Source: UBA9642 sp964545585 (GTDB lineage Archaea > Nanobdellota > Nanobdellia > Woesearchaeales > UBA9642). From it: 9,318 nucleotides of DNA. The stretch covers positions 1-9,318 of the forward strand of contig CAZJFT010000036.1 of the NCBI GenBank assembly GCA_964545585.1. Direction: 5' to 3'. Within the stretch, counting starts at the first letter, position 1. The number at the start of each line of letters is the position of its first letter. The notes under the pieces are model-generated. The model was not told the DNA's origin and made no database searches. It saw only the letters and a program-made list of their open reading frames with translations. Shown piece by piece: positions 1 through 5,473 of the stretch. The translations under genes were made by a program, and so were the position numbers.

Positions 1-2
1 TA

Positions 3-77
3 ATCCTTATAGTATCTGTATTAATATTTTGCTTGTTAGTATTTTTCTCATATTATATAATAATGAAAAACAATTAG
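3..77 (+). CDS. Possible C-terminal tail of a membrane protein cut by the window edge
   Basis: The frame starting at base 3 reads about 24 codons to a TAG at 75-77, followed directly by a TAA. The first 19 or so residues are almost entirely hydrophobic (Ile, Leu, Val, Phe, Tyr), and the end is short and positively charged (Met-Lys-Asn-Asn). This fits the last transmembrane helix of a protein whose gene begins outside the window. T-rich DNA often translates to hydrophobic residues by chance, so the assignment is weak. The segment shares a reading frame with the next gene, but several stop codons separate them. Confidence 0.3.
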   Translation: MLIVSVLIFCLLVFFSYYIIMKNN

Positions 78-104
78 TAATATCATGTTCTGCCTAATTA
101 ATTT

Positions 105-115
105 AACCTTATATC
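105..115 (+). promoter_or_regulatory. Putative TATA box of the serine hydrolase gene
   Basis: The AT-rich element ending in CCTTATATC would place a transcription start near 137-141. That gives a leader of about 20 nt before ATG 159. The element is a weaker match than the TTTATAAA boxes elsewhere in the window. Confidence 0.35.
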
Positions 116-158
116 GGATTAAAAGATTGTCGATTATCCATTGACTGTTGAGGAATCG

Positions 159-908
159 ATGCCTGAATTGAGGGAATTCATAGGATTATATATTCAGGAT
201 GGAAGATTCTCAGTATATGTAGAGGATTATTCTACAGGCAAATGGGCAGGGATAAATGCAGATATTGATGTGAACCCTGCAAGCCTATTGAAAGTGCCTA
301 CATTGACTGCAGTCCTGAAGAAAGTCGAGGATAAAGAGCTGTCATTGGATAAGAAGATCCAATTGAAAGCTGAAGACCTTGATATGGGTTCTGGATCATT
401 AGGAATAAAAGGAGAGGGACATATAATCACAGTCAAAGGATTGTTGATAGACCTGATAGTCAATTCTGACAATACTGCATTGTACACATTGAAGAGGCGC
501 GTACTTGATGAGGATGATCTTTTGAATGCGAGAAAAGGATTAGGACTTGATGTTATCGATGCAGAGAATGAGTACCTCAACACTAAGGATATGGCGAATG
601 TTTTCAGAAACTTATATTTCTCAAACTACCTTAGTGAGGAATACAGCAACATAGCATTGAACATATTATCGAAGACTGCATTCAGGAGCCAATTGCCTGC
701 AGGTGTCCCTTATGATGTTATTGTAGCACACAAGGTAGGTTTCAGGATGCAAGGCGGATACTATCATGATTGTGGTATAGTATATATTCCTGAAAGGCCG
801 TATTTCATATGCGTAATGAGCAGCAATGTGACAAAGAAAGAGGCTGATTCTACAATAAGTGAGATATCCAATGTAGTATATTCTTACATGTCTGGTCTTT
901 CCAGTTAA
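159..908 (+). CDS. Beta-lactamase/PBP-fold serine hydrolase (class A beta-lactamase-like family)
   Basis: This is a serine hydrolase of the class A beta-lactamase/transpeptidase fold, about 249 aa. Numbered from ATG 159, three fold-defining motifs are in order. They are SxxK (Ser42-Leu-Leu-Lys45, after Asn-Pro-Ala), SDN (Ser103-Asp104-Asn105), and Lys192-Val-Gly where KTG is usual. The spacing fits the family. The class A omega-loop glutamate motif (ExxLN) is not recognisable; the region reads Tyr-Leu-Asn-Thr-Lys-Asp, as in family members that are not true beta-lactamases. A carboxypeptidase, esterase or acyl-enzyme-forming protein is therefore as likely as a beta-lactamase. No signal peptide or membrane helix is seen, so the protein appears cytoplasmic. 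ATG 159 is preferred because GAGG at 150-153 lies 5 nt upstream; an in-frame TTG at 141 is the alternative, and a TAA at 120-122 bounds the frame. The substrate is unknown. Confidence 0.8.
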   Translation: MPELREFIGLYIQDGRFSVYVEDYSTGKWAGINADIDVNPASLLKVPTLTAVLKKVEDKELSLDKKIQLKAEDLDMGSGSLGIKGEGHIITVKGLLIDLIVNSDNTALYTLKRRVLDEDDLLNARKGLGLDVIDAENEYLNTKDMANVFRNLYFSNYLSEEYSNIALNILSKTAFRSQLPAGVPYDVIVAHKVGFRMQGGYYHDCGIVYIPERPYFICVMSSNVTKKEADSTISEISNVVYSYMSGLSS

Positions 909-909
909 A

Positions 910-917
910 TTTATAAA
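910..917 (+). promoter_or_regulatory. TATA box of the NMD3 gene (leaderless promoter)
   Basis: TTTATAAA sits just after the stop codon of the hydrolase gene. Its centre is about 26 bp upstream of the A of ATG 940. That is the usual archaeal TATA-to-start distance, so transcription should begin at or within a base or two of the start codon. No Shine-Dalgarno is seen, in agreement with leaderless initiation. Confidence 0.65.
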
Positions 918-939
918 AAACCATTCTTAACTGTCAATC

Positions 940-1998
940 ATGAACAAGCGTCTAGGTAAAGTCCGGAAAGCGAATAAGCATGATGTTAAGGCACATATCA
1001 AGAAGAAATCTTCTCCTAAGAGATTCGGCAAGAGGTTCTGCCCTAATTGCGGCGGCATCTTGAGAGTCGGACAGGAATTATGCAGCTCATGCTCTAGACC
1101 GGATTTCAATTTCAAAGACATAAAGATAGTATTATGCAATTCATGTCATTCATATCATTCAAGGAACAAATGGATGAAGTTCAAGGATTTGGATACTGCA
1201 GTAAAAAATATTGCTTCATTGAGCATCAAGGCAAAAGTGCAGATAAAACACCTGTCTAAGGAATTGAAAGAGAAGATACTTGATCATAAGGCAGGGATAA
1301 AGACGGACATATCGATACCTGTCAAGCATGGCCATCATGAGTTCGAACTACCTGCAAGATTGGAAGTCACACTTTGCAATAAATGTTCAAAGAAGGGCAC
1401 GCAATTCTTCGACTCGACGATACAATTGAGGAATTGCACAGAAGAAGTGCTTGCATTCGCAAGGAATGAAGTGAAAAAACAGCAGAAGAAAGGGATATTC
1501 ATAACAAAGGAGGTCCCTGTAGAGAAATATTCGATAAGAGATATAGATATGTTCTTGACGAATCAGACATATGCAAAAACTCTTGCAGAGAAGATAAAGA
1601 AGAACTTCGGCGGGACGATAAAGAAGAACGCGAAACATTTCTCTTTGAATTGGCAGACGACAAGGACATTGTATAGGCTGAACATATTATTGCAGCTACC
1701 TAATTACAAGAAGAATGATGTGATAAAACATGAGGATCACCTATATAGGATTATCTCTTTAGGCGATAAGATACATGTTACTGATTTGAAGACGAATCAT
1801 AAGACATCATTGCCTAACAAGGAATCATACGATGTGTTGCATCCGGCGACATTCCAGGTGATAAAGCGTTATCCTGAATACGAAGTCCTGGACCCTAACA
1901 CTTATTATCAGGCGAGGCTCATGAATCCTTCTAAGAAGCTGGAGATAAACCAGAAGATAAAGGTGATTATTGACGGTAGTGAAGCCTGGATGATATAA
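940..1998 (+). CDS. nmd3: NMD3-family large ribosomal subunit maturation protein
   Basis: This is the archaeal homologue of NMD3, 352 aa, which in eukaryotes is the adaptor for 60S subunit maturation and nuclear export. In archaea there is no nucleus, so a role in late 50S assembly or anti-association is inferred. The N-terminal half carries four Cys-x2-Cys pairs: Cys34/37 in the signature Phe-Cys-Pro-Asn-Cys-Gly-Gly, Cys48/51, Cys66/69 and Cys146/149. These would bind two zinc ions. The first 30 residues are a Lys/Arg-rich tail suited to rRNA contact. The central part (about 199-255), with Asp-Met-Phe-Leu-Thr, an Ala-Glu-Lys-Ile helix and Tyr-Arg-Leu, followed by a beta-rich segment to about 290, matches the conserved NMD3 core. 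The last 60 residues are a less conserved beta-rich tail. The start is set by a TATA box 26 bp upstream; the gene has its own promoter rather than reading from the hydrolase gene. Confidence 0.88.
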   Translation: MNKRLGKVRKANKHDVKAHIKKKSSPKRFGKRFCPNCGGILRVGQELCSSCSRPDFNFKDIKIVLCNSCHSYHSRNKWMKFKDLDTAVKNIASLSIKAKVQIKHLSKELKEKILDHKAGIKTDISIPVKHGHHEFELPARLEVTLCNKCSKKGTQFFDSTIQLRNCTEEVLAFARNEVKKQQKKGIFITKEVPVEKYSIRDIDMFLTNQTYAKTLAEKIKKNFGGTIKKNAKHFSLNWQTTRTLYRLNILLQLPNYKKNDVIKHEDHLYRIISLGDKIHVTDLKTNHKTSLPNKESYDVLHPATFQVIKRYPEYEVLDPNTYYQARLMNPSKKLEINQKIKVIIDGSEAWMI

Positions 1999-2014
1999 AA
2001 TCACAATATCATAA

Positions 2015-2025
2015 CATTTTAAAAG
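2015..2025 (+). promoter_or_regulatory. TATA-like element of the glutamate dehydrogenase gene
   Basis: CATTTTAAAAG lies in the 60-bp gap after the nmd3 stop. Initiation about 26 bp downstream would fall near 2046. That leaves a leader of about 13 nt that still contains the Shine-Dalgarno at 2048-2053. Confidence 0.45.
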
Positions 2026-2047
2026 CAAATTCTATTCCGGTGTGCAT

Positions 2048-2053
2048 GGTGAT
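2048..2053 (+). promoter_or_regulatory. Strong Shine-Dalgarno of the glutamate dehydrogenase gene
   Basis: GGTGAT is exactly complementary to the ATCACC part of the archaeal 16S rRNA 3' end. It lies 5 nt before ATG 2059. This fixes the start and contrasts with the leaderless start of nmd3. Confidence 0.7.
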
Positions 2054-2058
2054 GCACA

Positions 2059-3297
2059 ATGGACCCGTTCCAGAACTATCTTAAAAAATTAGAGAAAGCA
2101 AAAGACACGATAAGATTCAACGACAAAGTATACGAGATACTTACAAGGCCTCAAAGGATTATTGAAGTCAACATTCCTGTAGAGATGGATTCTGGTGAGA
2201 CAAAAATATTCACAGGGTATAGGGTGCAGTATAATAATTTCCGTGGACCATACAAAGGCGGGATAAGATACCATCATAATGTAGATATGCATGAAGTGAA
2301 GGCATTGTCTGCATGGATGGCGATGAAGTGCGCAGTAGTGGACATCCCTATGGGTGGAGGAAAAGGCGGAGTGATTGTGAATCCTAAAGAGTTGTCCAAG
2401 GGAGAGCTTGAGAGATTAAGTCGCGGATACATGAAAGCGATGCATAATTCGATAGGGCCATTCATAGACGTACCTGCACCAGACGTGTACACTACTCCAG
2501 AGATAATGTCCTGGATGATGGATGAATACATGAAACATAACGGTTACCATTACATGAACAAGGCAGTAATAACAGGAAAGCCAATAAAAGATGGCGGAAG
2601 CCTTGGAAGGGACAAGAGCACAGCATTAGGAGGATACTATGTGCTGCTTGATGCATTAGAGAAATATTCGATGAAGAATCCTAAGATTGCAATACAAGGT
2701 TTTGGGAATGCTGGGAGCGTAATGGCAGAGCTTGTTGATGATAATAAGGGTATGACTGTTGTCGCTATATCGGATAGCAAAGGCGCCATATACAAGAGGG
2801 ATGGCATAGACATAAAGAAATTGATTGAGCATAAGGCGAAGAATGGGTCGGTGCAGGATTTCCCTGGCTCAGAGAATATCACGAATGAGGAATTGCTTGA
2901 GCTGGAAGTCGATGTGTTGATACCTGCAGCATTGGAGAATCAGATAACTGAATCGAATGCTGATAATGTGAAGGCAAAACTTGTCCTTGAATTGGCAAAC
3001 GGTCCAACTACTCCAGAAGCAGACGAGATATTATTCAAGAAGGGCATCCCTGTCGTTCCGGACATATTGAGCAATGCGGGCGGAGTCACAGTAAGCTATT
3101 TCGAATGGTTGCAGAACCTAGAGAATAAGTACTGGACACTAGAAGAAGTGAACACTAAATTAGAGAAGATAATGAGGGACTCATTCGATGCAGTCTATAA
3201 GACGGCACACAAGCATAAGACAGATTTAAGGACTGCTGCTTACATCAATGCATTGCAGAGGATAGAGAAAGCATATGAAGATATGAAAGAGAAGTAA
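2059..3297 (+). CDS. gdhA: Glutamate dehydrogenase, NAD(P)-dependent
   Basis: This enzyme interconverts glutamate and 2-oxoglutarate plus ammonia in the cytoplasm, linking amino-acid catabolism or nitrogen assimilation to central carbon. At 412 aa it has the length of the hexameric archaeal/bacterial type. Family landmarks are all present. The substrate-binding lysines are Lys66 (Pro-Tyr-Lys-Gly-Gly-Ile-Arg) and Lys90. The catalytic Lys102 lies in Pro-Met-Gly-Gly-Gly-Lys-Gly-Gly, and the catalytic Asp142 in Val-Pro-Ala-Pro-Asp-Val. The Rossmann dinucleotide loop Gly-Phe-Gly-Asn-Ala-Gly spans 214-219. Asn339 and Ser346 lie in the conserved C-terminal glutamate-site segment (Ser-Asn-Ala-Gly-Gly-Val-Thr-Val-Ser). 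Asp239 follows the second Rossmann strand, but NAD versus NADP preference cannot be decided by eye. No truncation or odd residue is seen. The gene has its own TATA-like element and Shine-Dalgarno, and it ends 3 bp from the convergent helicase ORF. Confidence 0.95.
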   Translation: MDPFQNYLKKLEKAKDTIRFNDKVYEILTRPQRIIEVNIPVEMDSGETKIFTGYRVQYNNFRGPYKGGIRYHHNVDMHEVKALSAWMAMKCAVVDIPMGGGKGGVIVNPKELSKGELERLSRGYMKAMHNSIGPFIDVPAPDVYTTPEIMSWMMDEYMKHNGYHYMNKAVITGKPIKDGGSLGRDKSTALGGYYVLLDALEKYSMKNPKIAIQGFGNAGSVMAELVDDNKGMTVVAISDSKGAIYKRDGIDIKKLIEHKAKNGSVQDFPGSENITNEELLELEVDVLIPAALENQITESNADNVKAKLVLELANGPTTPEADEILFKKGIPVVPDILSNAGGVTVSYFEWLQNLENKYWTLEEVNTKLEKIMRDSFDAVYKTAHKHKTDLRTAAYINALQRIEKAYEDMKEK

Positions 3298-3300
3298 AAT

Positions 3301-4920
3301 TCATCCATCGAAATCATTCAGGTTTATCTGTCCTTTTCTTTTGTTCTCTTTTACTTGGATTTTTTCTTCTGCAAACTCTTGTCCGACCTGTTTTTTCACA
3401 TCTAGGGCGACATTCTTTCCAAGAAGTCTTGATAGTGTTGAAAAATCTGTCTTCTTCACATCGGCAATATCTTTTATCCCATTCCTGAACATCGCTCTCG
3501 CCCTGACTCTTCCGATATTCTTCAATTGAAGCAGTGGTATCAATTCCTCTTTCACTCCATACTTTATCCTGAAACGCAGTTTATTAAGCTCTTTGTTGAT
3601 GCTCATCATCTTCAACAATCTTGAAAGCTCGCTGCTGCTGTATAAGAGCCAATCGATAAGCTCTAATTTACCATATATCTCTCCAGGCCTGACATCATAT
3701 TTCTCAAGAAGATACTCTTCATCTTTCTCGTCGAGCCATTCCATGAAGAATCTTGAGGTCTTCAGAGCATTCAGGAATTCATCATAATCATCATCGAACT
3801 GTTCAATCTCGTTTATTATGAACTCTTCATTGGTGTTGAGATATTCTTGCATATCATCATACTCTGCAGTCTTCACCCTAAGCAATGGACGCAATTCAAG
3901 GCAGCTGCACAATACATGAAGCATTGTCAATTCAGAATATTTCTTCTCCTCTACTTTATTACCCATCACATTGAGGATTATATTCATGCTCTCTATAAGA
4001 TGATTCGCAGTATATGGGTCAAGATATAATTCTGAGACTCTTTTCCCGAGCAGTGTCGCTTCAAGCTTCTCGTTGAAGCTCATCTTCAATGCTGAGACGA
4101 AATCGGAATTTTTGTCGTTTGTTGTTTTCTTCTCTTTATAATCATCTTTCAAGAATCCCCATTCACGCAACTGCTCGATTATCTTATCGATTATCGCGTT
4201 GAGCTTTCTTGAGTCACCATACTGTTTCGCATAGAATGTCTTCCCGAAGAATTCCCTTAATTCCTTCTTGTCCTTCACGAATTCTGCTGCGATAAGACTA
4301 AGTATGTACGTCCTTAGTATCGGTTCCGACGCTAATTTTGATATTATCTCTTCTGGTTCTCCATTGATGTATTTCTCCAGGAGTTCTTCCTTCTGTTTCT
4401 CTGTATCTGCAATGATTATCGCTTCGCCATAATTATCATATGATGGAAGGCCTGCACTTCCAGCCTGTTGATGATACACTAAAGTCGGAATGAAATCCAT
4501 GCCCCAAAATCCGAAACGTTTCAAGTCCCTGATGATTACCCTGAATGCAGGAAGGTCTACGCCTATGGCGAGTGTTGGTGTCGCGACGATTACCTTGATT
4601 ATTCCGCTCCTGAAATTATCCTCGACGAGCTTTCTCTGCTGGCTCAACAATCCAGAATGGTGGAATGCGATGCCCTTGCTTGTTATGTTGCCGAGCCTGT
4701 TGCATTGTCTTGTCGGATTCGTCAATACTGAAATTATTTGCTTTGAAAGTTCTTCAGTCTCCTTGTTTCCTGTAGAATATTTTGCGATCTTCTCTGCTAA
4801 TGCTTCTGCAGATCTTTTTGTGTTAACGAATATTATTGCTTGCTTGTTTATGTTAATCGTGTCTAATGCGATGTTGACTGATGCATCAGAAGTCTTTTCC
4901 AGAATTTTTGTCTTCGTCAT
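3301..4920 (-). CDS. hel308: Hel308-family helicase lacking the RecA1 domain, with degenerate motif VI
   Basis: This 539-aa ORF is Hel308 (Ski2-like superfamily 2 DNA helicase, replication-fork repair) from RecA2 onward. Domains in order are as follows. RecA2 spans about 1-175, with motif IV (Ile29-Ile-Phe-Val-Asn-Thr-Lys), Phe86-His-His-Ser-Gly and motif V (Ala113-Thr-Pro-Thr to Gly-Val-Asp-Leu-Pro). The winged helix spans about 190-260. The ratchet domain, about 290-440, contains the family signature Tyr299-Leu-Asp-Pro-Tyr-Thr-Ala and Trp424. A helix-hairpin-helix spans about 460-500 (Asn-Ile-Gly-Arg-Val-Arg-Ala). A PIP-like C terminus starts at Gln531. Full-length Hel308 is usually about 700 aa or more, so RecA1 with Walker A and DExH box (about 200 aa) is missing. 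Motif VI reads Gln151-Gln-Ala-Gly-Ser-Ala-Gly-Leu, with Ser155 and Leu158 where arginines are expected. An in-frame TAA at 4935-4937 blocks extension upstream, and tRNA-Ile begins 20 nt before the start. It may be one half of a split enzyme, a non-hydrolysing DNA-binding protein or a decaying gene; no internal stop is present. Confidence 0.85.
   Translation of the reverse strand: MTKTKILEKTSDASVNIALDTININKQAIIFVNTKRSAEALAEKIAKYSTGNKETEELSKQIISVLTNPTRQCNRLGNITSKGIAFHHSGLLSQQRKLVEDNFRSGIIKVIVATPTLAIGVDLPAFRVIIRDLKRFGFWGMDFIPTLVYHQQAGSAGLPSYDNYGEAIIIADTEKQKEELLEKYINGEPEEIISKLASEPILRTYILSLIAAEFVKDKKELREFFGKTFYAKQYGDSRKLNAIIDKIIEQLREWGFLKDDYKEKKTTNDKNSDFVSALKMSFNEKLEATLLGKRVSELYLDPYTANHLIESMNIILNVMGNKVEEKKYSELTMLHVLCSCLELRPLLRVKTAEYDDMQEYLNTNEEFIINEIEQFDDDYDEFLNALKTSRFFMEWLDEKDEEYLLEKYDVRPGEIYGKLELIDWLLYSSSELSRLLKMMSINKELNKLRFRIKYGVKEELIPLLQLKNIGRVRARAMFRNGIKDIADVKKTDFSTLSRLLGKNVALDVKKQVGQEFAEEKIQVKENKRKGQINLNDFDG
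3333..3366 (+). terminator. T-tract terminator candidate for the glutamate dehydrogenase transcript
   Basis: Three closely spaced T-rich runs follow the gdhA stop: TTTTCTTTT, CTTTTAC and a run of six T at 3360-3365. Archaeal RNA polymerase terminates on such oligo(dT) tracts without a hairpin. They lie inside the convergent helicase ORF, where the same bases encode its lysine-rich C-terminal tail. Confidence 0.4.
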
Positions 4921-4939
4921 TTTTAGAATTAATTGTTAA

Positions 4940-5051
4940 TGGGCCCGCCGTGATTCGAACACGGGACCTTACGATTTATGATGCATCTGAAATGTATCAT
5001 GACTGACGCAATTATCAGTCGTACGCTCCAGCCAGGCTAAGCTACGGGCCC
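4940..5051 (-). tRNA. trnI: tRNA-Ile(GAU), intron-containing
   Basis: The minus strand folds as a cloverleaf once a 37-nt intron is removed. The acceptor is GGGCCCG with CGGGCCC and discriminator A at 4940. The D stem is GCTT with GAGC, the anticodon stem TACGA with TCGTA, the variable loop AGGTC, and the T arm CCGTG-TTCGAAT-CACGG. The anticodon loop is CTGATAA, giving anticodon GAU at 5014-5016. The GGGCCC acceptor with a CTGATAA loop is typical of archaeal isoleucine tRNA. CCA is not encoded. It lies 29 nt downstream of tRNA-Asn, probably co-transcribed; only a weak TATA-like run (CTTTAT) occurs between them. Confidence 0.92.
4976..5012 (-). other. tRNA-Ile intron (37 nt, position 37/38)
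   Basis: The extra bases lie between the anticodon and the 3' anticodon stem, at the canonical archaeal 37/38 site. The loop bases TGAT pair with ATCA near the intron 3' end, and GCGTC pairs with GATGC deeper in the intron. These flank unpaired A/T bulges, an approximate bulge-helix-bulge for the splicing endonuclease. A residues at both ends make the exact junction ambiguous by a base or two. Confidence 0.75.
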
Positions 5052-5080
5052 GTATTTAGTTTATGGCTGAATAAAGGTTA

Positions 5081-5173
5081 CGCCTCCGGCCAGGCTCGAA
5101 CTGGCGACCTTGTGATTGCTGTCATCTTGCGATGGGTTAACAGTCACACGCTCCACCACTAAGCTACGGAGGC
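5081..5173 (-). tRNA. trnN: tRNA-Asn(GUU), intron-containing
   Basis: The minus strand forms a complete cloverleaf after removing a 21-nt intron. The acceptor is GCCTCCG with CGGAGGC and discriminator G at 5081. The D stem is GCTT with GAGC, the anticodon stem TGTGA with TCACA, and the anticodon loop CTGTTAA with anticodon GUU at 5139-5141. The variable loop is AGGTC, and the T arm has stem GCCAG/CTGGC with loop TTCGAGC. CCA is not encoded. It is the first gene of a tRNA-Asn/tRNA-Ile pair and has a well placed TATA box upstream. Confidence 0.93.
5117..5137 (-). other. tRNA-Asn intron (21 nt, position 37/38)
   Basis: The insertion sits in the anticodon loop at the canonical site. CTGT of the loop pairs with ACAG in the intron, giving a 4-bp central helix. 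A 3-nt bulge CAA lies on the 3' side, directly next to the anticodon stem. The rest of the intron forms a hairpin CATC-GCAA-GATG closed by a GNRA-type tetraloop. The 5' bulge is about 5 nt, so this is a slightly relaxed bulge-helix-bulge. Confidence 0.8.
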
Positions 5174-5196
5174 ATGCTCTCAGAATTAGATAATCG

Positions 5197-5204
5197 TTTA
5201 TAAA
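5197..5204 (-). promoter_or_regulatory. TATA box of the tRNA-Asn/tRNA-Ile transcription unit
   Basis: TTTATAAA, a palindrome, is centred about 27 bp upstream of the first base of tRNA-Asn (5173). This is the expected distance for an archaeal promoter starting at or just before the mature 5' end. Confidence 0.6.
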
Positions 5205-5249
5205 TATTTTGTTTGATATGTGTGCTCGATTGGATGTTGTTTGGCCAAA

Positions 5250-5260
5250 AAATATATAAA
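5250..5260 (+). promoter_or_regulatory. Orphan TATA-like box
   Basis: AAATATATAAA on the plus strand would direct initiation near 5282, almost 230 bp before the protease start. It matches a TATA box well, but no gene follows at the right distance. It might drive a small RNA or a long leader, or be chance in AT-rich DNA. Confidence 0.3.
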
Positions 5261-5377
5261 TGACCTGCCGCAAAATATGTGTTATAGGGGGTTTAGAGTT
5301 TGAGTTTTATTGTTGGTCTTGTAAATTATGTGTTTAATATCTTTTTTCTTTAGAAATCTTTACAACCAATAAGTAGA

Positions 5378-5394
5378 TACTTACAATGTAGGTA
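5378..5394. repeat. Palindromic element, distal copy of a possible operator
   Basis: TACTTACAATGTAGGTA has half-sites TACTTAC and GTAGGTA (6 of 7 pairs complementary) around a 3-bp spacer. It matches the proximal copy at 13 of 15 core positions. The two centres are 80 bp apart. Confidence 0.45.
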
Positions 5395-5446
5395 TTTTGT
5401 ATATTGTTATATTTTTATGTTTTCTCGTGCTTAAAAAAGCAAAACC

Positions 5447-5455
5447 TTTATAAAT
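5447..5455 (+). promoter_or_regulatory. TATA box of the surface protease gene
   Basis: TTTATAAAT predicts transcription from about 5477, giving a leader of about 33 nt before ATG 5510. A GAGGGAT element at 5487-5493 and a weaker GTGGAT at 5496-5501 lie in the leader; neither is an ideal Shine-Dalgarno. Confidence 0.6.
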
Positions 5456-5458
5456 GAA

Positions 5459-5473
5459 ACTTACGATGTAAGT
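5459..5473. promoter_or_regulatory. Palindromic operator candidate between TATA box and transcription start
   Basis: ACTTACGATGTAAGT is a perfect inverted repeat of 6-bp half-sites around GAT. It lies between the TATA box and the predicted start near 5477, roughly at -18 to -4, where an archaeal repressor would block RNA polymerase. Its distal relative is at 5378-5394. The cognate regulator is not in this window. Confidence 0.5.

Noticed and set aside
3..158. The hydrophobic segment at 3-77 as the signal peptide of the serine hydrolase
   Set aside because: It is in the same phase, but TAG/TAA at 75-80 and further TAA codons at 99-101 and 120-122 separate them. A single sequencing error could not join them.
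4490..4939. Plus-strand frame of 149 codons opposite the helicase start
   Set aside because: It lies entirely antisense to conserved Hel308 RecA2 motifs and shows no recognisable domain.
5061..5273. Minus-strand frame of 70 codons across tRNA-Asn
   Set aside because: Most of it is the tRNA-Asn gene read as protein, and it contains the tRNA promoter.
5260..5337. A 25-codon plus-strand microORF with five Cys residues (C-x3-C, later C-x2-C-x2-C), resembling a tiny zinc knuckle
   Set aside because: Its ATG overlaps the TATA-like box, so that promoter could not express it. TGT/TGC codons are common by chance in such T/G-rich DNA, and there is no Shine-Dalgarno.
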